This document shows, piece after piece, positions 1 to 8,294 of a stretch of 64,000 nucleotides of DNA. Both the position numbers and the translations under genes were made by a program. Numbering within the stretch: position 1 is the stretch's first letter; each line of letters opens with the position of its first letter. Origin of the DNA: Streptomyces sp. NBC_01460 (GTDB lineage Bacteria; Actinomycetota; Actinomycetes; Streptomycetales; Streptomycetaceae); contig NZ_CP109473.1 of NCBI RefSeq assembly GCF_036227405.1, positions 3,534,001 to 3,598,000 on the forward strand, read 5' to 3'. The notes beneath the pieces were generated by a model. That model had not been told where the DNA came from. It saw nothing but the letters and a program-made list of their open reading frames with translations, and did not search any database.

Positions 1-1
1 C

Positions 2-622
2 CACCGCAAGCACCACCGGTTCTCGGACGCCGAGGGCGACCCGCATTCGCCGTGGCGGTTCGGTGAGAACCTGCCGTCGCTGATGAAGGGCCTGTGGTGG
101 GCCCACATCGGCTGGATGTTCAACGAGGAGCAGACCCCGCAGCAGAAGTACGCCCCGGACCTGGTCAGGGACCCGGCGATCCGTGCGATCTCGCGTCACT
201 TCCTCAGTTTCACGATCCTGTCGCTGGCGATTCCGCCGCTGGTCGGCGGTCTGGTGACGTGGTCGTGGTGGGGTGCGTTCACCGGTTTCTTCTGGGGTTC
301 GCTGGTCCGGGTCGCGCTCCTGCACCACGTGACGTGGTCGATCAACTCGATCTGCCACGCGGTCGGCAAGCGGCCCTTCAAGTCGCGTGACCGCTCCGGG
401 AACGTGTGGTGGCTGGCGGTCCTCTCGTGCGGCGAGTCGTGGCACAACCTGCACCACGCGGACCCGACGAGCGCGCGGCACGGGGTGATGAAGGGGCAGA
501 TCGATTCGAGTGCCCGGCTGATCCGCTGGTTCGAGAAGCTGGGCTGGGCGCACGACGTGCGGTGGCCCGACGCGTCGCGTATCGCCTCCCGGCGCAAGCC
601 CGCGGCCGCCGACCCGGCATGA
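2..622 (+). CDS. Membrane fatty-acid (acyl-CoA/phospholipid) desaturase, C-terminal part
   Basis: The gene enters from the left edge; the frame is open from base 2. It encodes the C-terminal ~206 residues of a di-iron membrane desaturase that introduces double bonds into acyl chains of membrane lipids. The second histidine box is at the very start (HRKHH, followed by FSD), and the third is near the end (SWHNLHHADP), both typical of the stearoyl-CoA/delta-9 family. Two hydrophobic segments lie between them (FTILSLAIPPLVGGLV and the stretch after WSWWG). The first histidine box and true start lie outside the window. The stop overlaps the ATG of the following TetR gene (ATGA), so the two are translationally coupled. 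Confidence 0.92.
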   Translation, partial: HRKHHRFSDAEGDPHSPWRFGENLPSLMKGLWWAHIGWMFNEEQTPQQKYAPDLVRDPAIRAISRHFLSFTILSLAIPPLVGGLVTWSWWGAFTGFFWGSLVRVALLHHVTWSINSICHAVGKRPFKSRDRSGNVWWLAVLSCGESWHNLHHADPTSARHGVMKGQIDSSARLIRWFEKLGWAHDVRWPDASRIASRRKPAAADPA

Positions 623-1305
623 TTGACGACGTGGCGACCGACGGAAGCACCAGCGGCGAGAAGAGCATGCCTGCCCCCACGCGAAGGGCCCGGCGGGTCC
701 GCATGACGGGCAAGGAGCGCCGCGAGCAGCTCCTGGACATCGGCCGCACCCTGTTCGCCGACAAGGGCTTCGAGGGCACCTCGGTGGAGGAGATCGCGGC
801 GCGTGCCGGGGTCTCCAAGCCGGTGGTCTACGAGCACTTCGGCGGCAAGGAGGGGCTGTACGCCGTCGTCGTGGACCGCGAGATGCGCCAGCTGCTGGAT
901 CTGGTGACGGGGGCGCTCACCGCGGGGCACCCCCGTGAGCTGCTGGAACAGGCGGCGTTCGCGCTGCTCGACTACATCGAGACGTACACGGACGGGTTCC
1001 GGATCCTGGTCCGTGATTCGCCGGTCGCGCAGTCCACGGGCACGTTCGCCTCGCTGATCAGTGACATCGCCACGCAGGTCGAGGACATCCTGGGCCTGGA
1101 GTTCAAGGCGAGGGGCTTCGACCCGAAGCTGGCCCCGCTGTACGCCCAGGCGCTGGTCGGGATGGTGGCGCTGACGGGGCAGTGGTGGCTGGACGTACGG
1201 AAGCCGAAGAAGGCGGAGGTCGCCGCCCATCTGGTGAATCTGGCGTGGCACGGGCTGGAGAACCTGGAGTCGAAGCCTCGGCTGATAGGCCACCGGAAGA
1301 GCTGA
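619..1305 (+). CDS. TetR-family transcriptional regulator, coupled to the desaturase
   Basis: A 228-residue TetR regulator. The N-terminal HTH is clear: RREQLLDIGRTLFADKGF, then TSVEEIAARAGVSKPVVYEHF with the GGKEGLY motif that usually follows. The C-terminal ligand-binding half is helical. ATG at 619 overlaps the upstream desaturase stop, so this start makes it the second gene of an operon; an internal ATG at 667 is an alternative that would remove a poorly conserved leader. Position suggests that it controls the desaturase and hence membrane fluidity, possibly sensing an acyl-CoA or fatty acid. That role is inferred from the neighbour only. Confidence 0.9.
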   Translation: MIDDVATDGSTSGEKSMPAPTRRARRVRMTGKERREQLLDIGRTLFADKGFEGTSVEEIAARAGVSKPVVYEHFGGKEGLYAVVVDREMRQLLDLVTGALTAGHPRELLEQAAFALLDYIETYTDGFRILVRDSPVAQSTGTFASLISDIATQVEDILGLEFKARGFDPKLAPLYAQALVGMVALTGQWWLDVRKPKKAEVAAHLVNLAWHGLENLESKPRLIGHRKS

Positions 1306-1340
1306 GCCCGGCCGCCGTGGGCGGGTGATCACTCGTTGTG

Positions 1341-1370
1341 ATGACGGAGCCGCGAACCGGACCCTACTGT
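1341..1370 (+). promoter_or_regulatory. Possible sigma-70-like promoter for the Uma2 gene
   Basis: ATGACG (1341-1346) and TACTGT (1365-1370) are separated by 18 bases, and TACTGT fits the streptomycete -10 pattern TANNNT. They lie about 40 bases upstream of the Uma2 start. Weak evidence: -35 match is partial. Confidence 0.3.
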
Positions 1371-1408
1371 GGTGGTGCAGGACCAGAATCCCGTCCATGG
1401 GAGGAACC

Positions 1409-2011
1409 ATGACCGCCGAGCCGATCACCGGGCACAGCAGCCGCTGGCCGGTGCCGCCCCAGGACGGATACACGGTGGACGATCTGTTCACCTTGCCTGA
1501 TCTCCCGCCGCACACGGAGTTGCTCGACGGGAGCCTGGTTTTTGCGAGTCCGCAGCGACGTTTCCATTCCAAGACCATTGACTTGCTGATGAATGGCCTG
1601 CGCAGCAGCGTCCCGGTGGATCTGAAGGTCGAGCGCGAGATGACCGTGGTGCTGGACCGGCGAAACGGCCCGGAACCCGACGTGTCCGTTGTGCGCGCCG
1701 CGGCCGTCGTCGATCTGGAGCAGACCCGTTTTCAGGCCGCCGACGTCCGTCTCGCCGTCGAGGTGGTCTCCCCGGACTCCGAGGCCCGCGACCGCGAAAC
1801 CAAGCCGCACAAGTACGCGGCCGCCGGGATCGAGCACTTCTGGCTGGTCGAGATGACCGGCACGGACCAGCACCCGGTGGTGCGGGTCTACGAACTGGAT
1901 CCGGTGACGAAGGCGTACGCGCTGACCGGAATCCATCACGATCGACTCAAGACGGGTGTGCCCTTCCCCGTCGACATCGACATCTCGGCGGAGGCGCTCG
2001 CAGCGCTGTGA
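1409..2011 (+). CDS. Uma2 (DUF820) family restriction-endonuclease-fold protein
   Basis: A 200-residue member of the Uma2/DUF820 family, widespread in Streptomyces and cyanobacteria and having a PD-(D/E)xK nuclease-like fold; cellular function of these proteins is unknown. Family signatures are PEPDVSVV near residue 90, LAVEVVSPDSEARDRETKPHKY with the acidic/lysine catalytic-like residues, and YAAAGIEHFWLVE. The start at 1409 is chosen because GGAGG at 1400-1404 sits at ideal spacing and the protein then begins MTAEPITG. An upstream GTG/ATG extension is possible but lacks a ribosome site. It stands alone and points towards the convergent tam gene. Confidence 0.85.
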   Translation: MTAEPITGHSSRWPVPPQDGYTVDDLFTLPDLPPHTELLDGSLVFASPQRRFHSKTIDLLMNGLRSSVPVDLKVEREMTVVLDRRNGPEPDVSVVRAAAVVDLEQTRFQAADVRLAVEVVSPDSEARDRETKPHKYAAAGIEHFWLVEMTGTDQHPVVRVYELDPVTKAYALTGIHHDRLKTGVPFPVDIDISAEALAAL

Positions 2012-2028
2012 CCGCCCGGGGCGGGCGT

Positions 2029-2826
2029 TCAGCCCGCCGTGCGGGCCACCGCGAAGATCCGGCGGAACGGGAAGACCGTGCCGTGCGGGCCCGCCGGATA
2101 GGCGGTGCGGAGCAGGTCGCGGTACTCGCCGAGGAAGGCGTCGCGGGCCTCCGGGTCGTCGGCGAGGGCGTCGAGGAGGGGGCGCAGGCCGGTGCCCTTG
2201 ACCCAGTCCAGGACGGCGTCCTCCCCGTGGAGCAGGTGCAGGTAGGTGGTCTCCCAGACGTCGACGGTGCGTCCGGGCGCGGTGAGGTGTTCGAGGTAGC
2301 CGGCGGGGGTGTGCACGGCGTCGCCGTGGCGCAGGAGGCCGCCGAGGTGTGTCCGCCAGCGGGGGGATTCGGCGAGTTCGCGCATGAGGGTGTGGCTGGG
2401 TGCGTCGAAGTTGCCGGGGACCTGGAAGGCGAGGGTGCCGCCGGGGGTGAGGGCGTCCAGCCAGTGGGGGAGGCGGGCGGTGTGGCCGGGGACCCACTGG
2501 AGCAGGGCGTTGGAGACGATGAGGTCGTACGTCTCGGTGGGCGTCCAGGTCGCGGCGTCGGCCTCGGTGAAGTCGAGGAGGGGCCCGGCGTGGGTGCGGG
2601 CGCGCTCCAGCATCTGGGGGGAGGTGTCGTAGCCGGTGACGCGGGCGGCGGGCCAGCGTTCGGCGAGGACGGTGGTGACGTTGCCGGCGCCGCAGCCGAG
2701 GTCGGCGATCCGGGGTGCGGGTTCGTGCGGGAGGGGTCCGATCCGGGCCAGGAGGTCGTGGAAGGGGCGGGTGCGGTGGTCGGCGTGGCGGAGGTACTGG
2801 CCGGGGTCCCAGACGGGTGCTGTCAT
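2029..2826 (-). CDS. tam: Trans-aconitate 2-methyltransferase
   Basis: A 265-residue class I SAM-dependent methyltransferase that methylates trans-aconitate, a toxic inhibitor of aconitase that forms from cis-aconitate. Motif I is IADLGCGAGN around residues 40-50; the family pattern WDPGQYL at the N-terminus, LLQWVPGH in the middle and the aromatic C-terminal region (FPFRRIFAVA) match Tam. ATG 2826 aligns with the family N-terminus; an in-frame GTG at 2844 would add six residues. It is divergently arranged with a MarR gene whose palindromic operator lies between them, as known for TamR/Tam in Streptomyces coelicolor. Confidence 0.88.
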   Translation of the reverse strand: MTAPVWDPGQYLRHADHRTRPFHDLLARIGPLPHEPAPRIADLGCGAGNVTTVLAERWPAARVTGYDTSPQMLERARTHAGPLLDFTEADAATWTPTETYDLIVSNALLQWVPGHTARLPHWLDALTPGGTLAFQVPGNFDAPSHTLMRELAESPRWRTHLGGLLRHGDAVHTPAGYLEHLTAPGRTVDVWETTYLHLLHGEDAVLDWVKGTGLRPLLDALADDPEARDAFLGEYRDLLRTAYPAGPHGTVFPFRRIFAVARTAG

Positions 2827-2852
2827 GCTGTCCAGGATCACCACGTAAGTCT

Positions 2853-2879
2853 CTTGATGTCAAGACACTTGAATTCAAG
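2853..2879. promoter_or_regulatory. Double palindromic MarR (TamR-type) operator between tam and tamR
   Basis: Two related palindromes lie side by side: CTTGATGTCAAG at 2853-2864 and the perfect 12-mer CTTGAATTCAAG at 2868-2879, centre-to-centre 15 bases. They sit between the divergent starts of tam and the MarR gene, where binding would repress both. This is the established arrangement for MarR autoregulators. Confidence 0.8.
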
Positions 2880-2915
2880 AGACTTCATGTCGAGGGACCC
2901 TCTACACTGATCGAC

Positions 2916-3413
2916 ATGGAGGACGAGGTCGACCGACTGGTCGCTGCGTGGCGCCGCGAGCGCCCTGACCTCGACGTGGAACCACTCGAGGTCCTGAGCC
3001 GCGTCTCCCGCCTGGCCCGGCATCTCGACCGGGCGCGCAGGATCGCCTTCGCGGAGCACCAGCTGGAGCCCTGGGAGTTCGACGTCCTGACGTCGCTGCG
3101 CCGCGCGGGCGCCCCGTACCAGCTCTCCCCCGGCCAGCTCCTCACGCAGACGCTGGTCACCTCGGGCACGATGACGAACCGCATCGACCGGCTGACCAAG
3201 AAGCACCTGGTGGAGCGGCTTCCCGATCCGAGCGACCGGCGCGGTGTCCTCGTGCGGCTGACCGACCTGGGCCGCGACAAGGCGGACCAGTCACTCGCCG
3301 GCCTGCTCGACCAGGAGCGGGCCATCCTGGGTGAGCTCTCCCGCCAGCAGCGTTCCGAACTGGCGGGACTGCTACGCCAGTTGACCGCCCCGTTCGACAA
3401 CGTCCCCGGATAG
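2916..3413 (+). CDS. tamR: MarR-family repressor of trans-aconitate methyltransferase
   Basis: A 165-residue MarR regulator. The winged helix is evident: LEPWEFDVLTSLRRAGAPYQLSPGQLL, then TSGTMTNRIDRLTKKHLVERLPDPSDRRGVLVRLT with the DxR wing signature. Dimerisation helices flank it at both ends. In S. coelicolor the orthologue TamR binds aconitate/citrate-type ligands and relieves repression of tam and aconitase during oxidative stress; assignment here rests on divergent pairing with tam and the double palindrome just upstream. The ATG at 2916 is preceded by a weak ribosome site. The last 42 bases overlap the 3' end of the convergent LuxR gene. Confidence 0.85.
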   Translation: MEDEVDRLVAAWRRERPDLDVEPLEVLSRVSRLARHLDRARRIAFAEHQLEPWEFDVLTSLRRAGAPYQLSPGQLLTQTLVTSGTMTNRIDRLTKKHLVERLPDPSDRRGVLVRLTDLGRDKADQSLAGLLDQERAILGELSRQQRSELAGLLRQLTAPFDNVPG

Positions 3414-4166
3414 CGGGGCCGGGCCCACCCCGGCCCGCCGGGCCAGCGCCACGGCCGCCAGGGTCGAGTGCACGCCCAGCTTCCCCAGGACGTTCTGCAT
3501 GTGCGTACGCACCGTGTGCGGGGACAGGAAGAGGCGCTCGGCGACCGCCTTGCGGCCCAGCCCCGCCACCATGCAGCGCAGCACCTCACGCTCGCGCGGC
3601 GTCAGCGACTCCACGAGCTGCTCGCTCTCGGTGCGGTGCTTGCGGGCCGCCGTCAGCTCCCGCAGCACGCCGGTCAGCAGGGCGGGCGGCAGATGCGTCT
3701 CGTCGCGCAGCACACCCCGTATGACGGTCAGCAGCCGTTGCAGGGAGCAGTCCTTGGCGACCCAGCCCGAGGCACCGGCCTGGAGCGCCATCGCCGCCCG
3801 GCGCGGGTCGTCCTTCTCGGCGAGCACCACCGTGCGGATGTGCGGCCGTCCCGAACGGACCCCGGCCACCAGCGAGATGCCGTCCACCGCGCCGCCGTCG
3901 GTCCCGTCGTCCGGTGCGCCGCGCTGCGCGGGAACCGGCCGGGTGCCGCCCGTGGTGAGGACGCCGAGCTCGGCGTCGACCAGCATCACGTCGTAACGGC
4001 GCCCCTCGGCGGCCGCGCGTTCCAGACAGCGCAGCGCGGCGGGGCCGCTGCCCGCCGCGGACACGTCGACGTCCGGTTCGGCCGCGAGGGCCGCGGCGAG
4101 GGACTCGGCAAAGATGCGGTGGTCGTCGACCACCAGAACCCGGATACGAGCCACAGACACCCCCAT
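3372..4166 (-). CDS. Orphan NarL/LuxR-type response regulator
   Basis: A 264-residue two-domain regulator. The receiver begins with RVLVVDDHRIFAE and has the probable phospho-acceptor Asp in VMLVDAEL and the conserved Lys in GWVAKD. A ~30-residue Gly/Pro-rich insertion follows the Asp (TTGGTRPVPAQ...), which is unusual for a receiver. The C-terminal LuxR HTH is canonical: LTPREREVLRCMVAGLGRKAVAERLFLSPHTVRTHMQNVLGKLGV. No sensor kinase is adjacent, so partner and input are unknown. It resembles the regulator at 10.3-11.0 kb and the two may be ancient paralogues. The 3' end overlaps tamR tail-to-tail by 42 bases. Confidence 0.9.
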   Translation of the reverse strand: MGVSVARIRVLVVDDHRIFAESLAAALAAEPDVDVSAAGSGPAALRCLERAAAEGRRYDVMLVDAELGVLTTGGTRPVPAQRGAPDDGTDGGAVDGISLVAGVRSGRPHIRTVVLAEKDDPRRAAMALQAGASGWVAKDCSLQRLLTVIRGVLRDETHLPPALLTGVLRELTAARKHRTESEQLVESLTPREREVLRCMVAGLGRKAVAERLFLSPHTVRTHMQNVLGKLGVHSTLAAVALARRAGVGPAPLSGDVVERGGQLA

Positions 4167-4335
4167 GCTGTGTGAACTCCTGGGGCGCCCCGTTCACGAA
4201 CCTGCCCCGACGGGGACGGACCCTGCGGACACGACGCCCGGAGCACTCCGGTGGTCCGCCCGCGCACGGCCGCCGCCGTGTGCCGGCCGCCACCCGCTCC
4301 GGGCGTCGCATCCGACTGTCTCGTCCCCTGAAACG

Positions 4336-4355
4336 GCACCGGCCCCCACCGGTGC
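4336..4355. repeat. Short inverted repeat in LuxR/GNAT divergent spacer
   Basis: GCACCGG (4336-4342) and CCGGTGC (4349-4355) form a 7-base inverted repeat with a 6-base spacer in the 270-base divergent region between the LuxR gene and the GNAT gene. It could be an operator for either gene; no further support. Confidence 0.35.
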
Positions 4356-4436
4356 TGAGCATCAGCGTACGGGGGGCGGTGAGCGCCGGAAGGCGATTCG
4401 CGGAACTGACCGCTCAAGGTGTTTAGGGTGTTGTTC

Positions 4437-4946
4437 ATGTTCCGTCTTGAGACAGAAGTAGACAAGGAACGTCGTATTCTGCTGGGCCGTCGGCTGCACG
4501 ACGACAACTGGGACGGATCACCGGAGCTGCGCGCCCTGCATTCCACCTCCGCCGAGCACGAGGTGCCGCTGGAGGTCTGGCTCCTGGACGGCGAGGGAGC
4601 GCTGGCCGGCGGGCTGAGCGGACGGACCTGGGCCTACTGGCTCCATGTGGACCTGCTCTGGGTCGACGCCCGGCACCGCGGCCTCGGCCTCGGCTCGCGG
4701 CTCCTCGCCGAGGCGGAGCGCCTCGCCCGCGACGACCGGGCGTGCACCCGCTCCCGGCTGGAGACCTGGGACTTCCAGGCCCCGGACTTCTACCGGAAGC
4801 AGGGGTACGAGGTGGTCGGCGCGGTCGAGGACTACCCGCCCGGCGTCGCGGAGCTGATCCTGGTCAAGCGGTTGGAGCGAGCCGGCGGGCCCCCGCCGAA
4901 GGAACCGCGGGGAAGACTCCTGGGGCGGCGTAGCCGGCCGAGGTGA
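4437..4946 (+). CDS. GNAT-family N-acetyltransferase
   Basis: A 169-residue GNAT enzyme that would transfer an acetyl group from acetyl-CoA to an unidentified substrate. Motif A with the CoA pyrophosphate loop is ARHRGLGLGSRLLAEAE around residues 77-93, and the C-terminal motif B region is DFYRKQGYEVV. ATG 4437 is preferred because AGGG at 4425-4428 can serve as ribosome site; GTG codons at 4419 and 4428 are in frame. The final ~24 residues (Pro/Arg-rich) are encoded opposite the end of galK, an 83-base convergent overlap, and look like an added tail rather than part of the fold. Confidence 0.85.
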   Translation: MFRLETEVDKERRILLGRRLHDDNWDGSPELRALHSTSAEHEVPLEVWLLDGEGALAGGLSGRTWAYWLHVDLLWVDARHRGLGLGSRLLAEAERLARDDRACTRSRLETWDFQAPDFYRKQGYEVVGAVEDYPPGVAELILVKRLERAGGPPPKEPRGRLLGRRSRPR

Positions 4947-6039
4947 AGGCCTCCGAGACCGCCTTGGCGACGGTGTCCGCCATCGCCTCCTCCACCAGGA
5001 CGATCGCCGAGCCGCCGAAGCCGCCGCCGGTCATCCTGGCCCCGAGCGCCCCGGCGGTGTTCGCCGTCGAGACCACGAGGTCCAGCTCCGGGCACGAGAC
5101 CCGCAGGTCGTCGCGGAGCGAGCGGTGGCCCTCGTTCAGCACCGGGCCCGCCGCGCGCACGTCGCCCGCGTCGAGCAGCGCGATGACCTGCTCCACCCGG
5201 TGGTTGTCGCTCACCACGTGGCGGACGTAGCGCACGACGGACTCGTCCTCGCCCGCCGCCGCGAGGGTCTCCAGCGCGGTGTCCAGGCCCTCGTACGGAA
5301 GGTCGCGGAGGGTGCCGATGCCGAGGGCCCGGGCTCCCGCCTCGCAGCCCGCCCGGCGCTCGGCGTACGCGCCGTCGCCCAGGGCGTGCTTGACCCGGGT
5401 GTCCACGACGAGCAGCCGCAGTCCGTGCGCGGCCAGGTCGAAGGGGACCTGGCGCAGGGTGAGGTCGCGGGTGTCGAGGTACAGGGCGTGCCCCTCGGTG
5501 GAGCAGGCGGAGGCCATCTGGTCCATGACGCCGCAGGGCACACCGACGAACGCGTTCTCGGCCCGCTGGCCCACCACGGCGATCTCCGGGGCGTCGAGGC
5601 CCAGGTCGAAGAGGTCGTTCAGCGCGAGCGCGGTGACGACTTCGAGTGCGGCCGACGAGGAGAGTCCGGCGCCGACGGGGACGGTGGAGGTGAGCTGGAT
5701 GTCGGCGCCGGGGACCGCGTGTCCGGCCTCGCGGAGCGCCCAGACGACACCGGCCGGGTAGGCGGCCCAGCCGTGGCCGGAGTGCGGGGTCAGCTCGTCG
5801 ACGCGCAGGGAGACGACGCCGCCCGGTACGTCGGTGGAGTGCAGGCGCAGCTGTCCGTCGGTGCGGCGGGCGACGGCGGCGCGGGCGTGGTGCGGGAGGG
5901 CGAGCGGCATGACGAAGCCGCCGTTGAAGTCGGTGTACTCACCGATCAGGTTCACTCGTCCGGGTGCCGCCCAGATCCCTTCGGGTGCGTTCCCGTAGAG
6001 CTCGGTGAAGGAGGCGGTGAGCTCGGCGTTGTCGGTCAT
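4864..6039 (-). CDS. galK: Galactokinase
   Basis: A 391-residue GHMP kinase that phosphorylates galactose to galactose-1-phosphate in the Leloir pathway. The galactokinase signature [15 protein letters not shown] is at residues ~27-41, the GHMP ATP-binding loop is [14 protein letters not shown], and the third motif is [13 protein letters not shown] near the C-terminus; length is normal for the family. The ATG overlaps the galE stop (ATGA), so it is the last gene of galTEK. Its 3' end overlaps the opposing GNAT gene by 83 bases. Confidence 0.97.
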   Translation of the reverse strand: MTDNAELTASFTELYGNAPEGIWAAPGRVNLIGEYTDFNGGFVMPLALPHHARAAVARRTDGQLRLHSTDVPGGVVSLRVDELTPHSGHGWAAYPAGVVWALREAGHAVPGADIQLTSTVPVGAGLSSSAALEVVTALALNDLFDLGLDAPEIAVVGQRAENAFVGVPCGVMDQMASACSTEGHALYLDTRDLTLRQVPFDLAAHGLRLLVVDTRVKHALGDGAYAERRAGCEAGARALGIGTLRDLPYEGLDTALETLAAAGEDESVVRYVRHVVSDNHRVEQVIALLDAGDVRAAGPVLNEGHRSLRDDLRVSCPELDLVVSTANTAGALGARMTGGGFGGSAIVLVEEAMADTVAKAVSEAFTSAGYAAPGVFPAVPSAGARRLAPTA

Positions 6040-7016
6040 GGTGCGGTGGGCTCCTCTCGGCGGGCGAACGTCCAGGCGTCGGCGACGATGGCGGCCAGGT
6101 CGGCACGGGACGGCTTCCAGCCGAGCCGCTCCCTGGCGGTGGCGGCGGAGGCGACGAGGACGGCCGGGTCGCCGCCGCGCCGGGGGGCCGCGGTCTCGGG
6201 GACGGGGTGGCCGGTGACCTGGCGGACGGTCTCGATGACCTCGCGCACCGAGAAGCCGTTGCCGTTGCCGAGGTTGCAGATGAGGTGCTCGCCCGCGGTG
6301 GCCGACTCCAGGGCCAGCAGGTGGGCCTCGGCGAGGTCGGCGACGTGGATGTAGTCGCGTACGCAGGTGCCGTCCGGGGTCGGGTAGTCGTCGCCGTAGA
6401 CGGAGATCGACTCGCGCTGCCCGAGGGCGACCTGGAGGACCAGGGGGATGAGGTGGGACTCGGGGCTGTGGCGCTCGCCGCAGCTGCCGTAGGCGCCGGC
6501 GACGTTGAAGTAGCGCAGGGAGACGGCGGCCAGGCCGTGCGCGGTGGCCTCACCGGTGATCATGTGGTCGACGGCGAGCTTGGAGGCGCCGTAGGGGCTG
6601 GTGGGCGCGGTGGGGTCGGCCTCCGTGATGGGGCTGGAGACCGGCTCGCCGTAGGTCGCCGCGGTGGAGGAGAACACGAGGGTGCGCACGCCCGCGTCGC
6701 GCATGGCGGCGAGGAGGGCGGTGGTGCCGCCGACGTTGTTCACCCAGTACTTCTCGGGGTCGACGACGGACTCGCCGACCTGGGAGAACGCCGCGAAGTG
6801 CAGCACCCCGTCGTAGGAGGGGTCCAGCCAGGTGGCGGCGTCCTGGATGCGGCCCTCGATGAACTCGGCGCCCTGGGGGACGCCTTCCCGGAAGCCGGTC
6901 GACAGGTCGTCGAGGACGGTCACGGTGTGACCGGCCTCCAGCAGGTGTGCCGCGACGACACTGCCGACGTATCCCGCGCCGCCCGTCACCAGGTACTTCT
7001 TGCCCGTGTTGCTCAC
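6036..7016 (-). CDS. galE: UDP-glucose 4-epimerase
   Basis: A 326-residue extended-type short-chain dehydrogenase/reductase that interconverts UDP-galactose and UDP-glucose. The NAD-binding motif is [14 protein letters not shown] at residues ~7-20; the catalytic Ser-Tyr-Lys set is in [10 protein letters not shown] and [23 protein letters not shown] follows as in GalE. The GTG start at 7016 overlaps the galT stop (GTGA) and the stop overlaps galK, giving a tightly coupled galT-galE-galK transcript. Confidence 0.96.
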   Translation of the reverse strand: MSNTGKKYLVTGGAGYVGSVVAAHLLEAGHTVTVLDDLSTGFREGVPQGAEFIEGRIQDAATWLDPSYDGVLHFAAFSQVGESVVDPEKYWVNNVGGTTALLAAMRDAGVRTLVFSSTAATYGEPVSSPITEADPTAPTSPYGASKLAVDHMITGEATAHGLAAVSLRYFNVAGAYGSCGERHSPESHLIPLVLQVALGQRESISVYGDDYPTPDGTCVRDYIHVADLAEAHLLALESATAGEHLICNLGNGNGFSVREVIETVRQVTGHPVPETAAPRRGGDPAVLVASAATARERLGWKPSRADLAAIVADAWTFARREEPTAP

Positions 7017-8056
7017 TCGCTCGCTACCTCTCGCAGTCGCTGGGCCGCGGCCTCCGGCGGCACGTCGTTGATGAAGACGCCCATGCCGGACTCGGAGCCC
7101 GCGAGGAACTTCAGCTTGCCGGTGGTCCGCCTGATGGTGAAGAGCTCGAGGTGCAGCCCGAACTCCTCCCGTCCGGGGACCCGGAACGGGGCCTGGTGCC
7201 AGGCGGAGATGTACGGGGTCGGCGGCTCGCCGGGGCCGAAGATCCGGTCGAATCGCCTCAAGAGTTCCAGATAGATCTGTGGGAACTCTGTCCGCGCGCC
7301 CGCGTCGAGCTCCCGGAGGTCGGGGACGCGGCGGCGCGGGTGGAGGTGGACCTCGTAGGGCCAGTGCGCCGCATACGGCACGAAGGCGACCCAGTGCTCG
7401 CCCTCCAGGACGATCCGGTCCCCGTCGGCCAGCTCGCGGGCGACGACGTCGTCGAAGAGGTTGCGGCCGGTCTCCGCGCGGTGGGCCTCCATGGAGCGGA
7501 GCATCTGCCCGGTGCGCGGCGTGACGAAGGGGTAGCCGTAGATCTGCCCGTGCGGGTGTCCGAGGGTGACGCCGATCTCGGCGCCCCGGTTCTCGAAGCA
7601 GAAGACCTGGGTGACCTGCGGGAGTTCGGCGAGGTCGGCGGTGCGGTCGGTCCAGGCCTCCAGGACCAGGGCGGCCTGGTCCTCGGTGAGGCCGGCGAAG
7701 GACACGTCGTGGTCGGAGGTGAAGCAGACGACCTCGCAGCGGCCGGAGTCGCCGGCGAGGGAGGGGAAGCGGTTCTCGAACACGGCGACGTCGTAGCCGG
7801 TGTCGGGGATCTCGCTGAGCCGGCCCTCCTGCGAGGGGCAGAGGGGGCACTCGTCGGCCGGCGGGTGGTAGGTGCGCCCCTGCCGGTGCGAGGCGATGGC
7901 CACCGAGTCGCCGAGCAGAGGGTCGTGGCGGATCTCCGAGGACGTCGACACGGCGTCCAGCGGCCGTATGTCGACGGCGTCGCGGACGGTGTCGTCCGCG
8001 GAGTCGTAGTAGATCAGCTCACGGCCGTCGGCGAGGGTCGTAACCGTCTTCTTCAC
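7013..8056 (-). CDS. galT: Galactose-1-phosphate uridylyltransferase
   Basis: A 347-residue GalT, first gene of the gal operon; it exchanges UMP between UDP-glucose and galactose-1-phosphate. The active-site His-Pro-His-Gly-Gln is at residues 167-171, in [12 protein letters not shown], and the zinc-binding pair is ECPLCPS around residue 69. GTG 8056 is chosen because GGAGGAG lies just upstream on the minus strand and the upstream in-frame leader has no similarity to the family. Expression is likely galactose-controlled through the repeats immediately upstream. Confidence 0.95.
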   Translation of the reverse strand: MKKTVTTLADGRELIYYDSADDTVRDAVDIRPLDAVSTSSEIRHDPLLGDSVAIASHRQGRTYHPPADECPLCPSQEGRLSEIPDTGYDVAVFENRFPSLAGDSGRCEVVCFTSDHDVSFAGLTEDQAALVLEAWTDRTADLAELPQVTQVFCFENRGAEIGVTLGHPHGQIYGYPFVTPRTGQMLRSMEAHRAETGRNLFDDVVARELADGDRIVLEGEHWVAFVPYAAHWPYEVHLHPRRRVPDLRELDAGARTEFPQIYLELLRRFDRIFGPGEPPTPYISAWHQAPFRVPGREEFGLHLELFTIRRTTGKLKFLAGSESGMGVFINDVPPEAAAQRLREVASE

Positions 8057-8082
8057 CAGGCTCCTCCATGTGACGCCCTCCC

Positions 8083-8115
8083 AAACATAACCGCACATAA
8101 CAAATCACAACTCAA
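8083..8115 (-). promoter_or_regulatory. Ten-base-phased repeats upstream of galT (probable gal operator/promoter region)
   Basis: On the minus strand, GTTATGT occurs twice (8101-8095 and 8091-8085) exactly 10 bases apart, and a related TTGTGAT element sits one further turn upstream. Three T-rich elements on one face of the helix just before galT fit a cooperative operator. From memory, the Streptomyces galP1 promoter carries hexamer direct repeats as operator; equivalence here is inferred. Confidence 0.55.
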
Positions 8116-8224
8116 CACGCCCGTCAATGCCGTCGAATCCTGTGCCCACCCGGTGACCGAGGGTCGCCAGAACCGGACATTCCACCCCGTGCGATCACGA
8201 TCAAACAAAGAACGCCATTCAAGC

Positions 8225-8241
8225 TGTTCATTTTCTGAACA
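8225..8241. promoter_or_regulatory. Dyad upstream of the symporter gene
   Basis: TGTTCA (8225-8230) and TGAACA (8236-8241) form a perfect 6-base dyad with a 5-base spacer, 53 bases before the symporter ATG. Possible operator for the divergent galactose regulon. Confidence 0.4.
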
Positions 8242-8294
8242 CAAAGGCGTAGGTTCCGACAGGTTCAGTTCGCGCAACGAAGCGAGTACCCCCC

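Noticed and set aside
3372..3413. Frameshift suspected because tamR and the LuxR gene overlap at their ends
   Set aside because: Both proteins keep family-typical C-termini, so the 42-base convergent overlap is simply compact packing.
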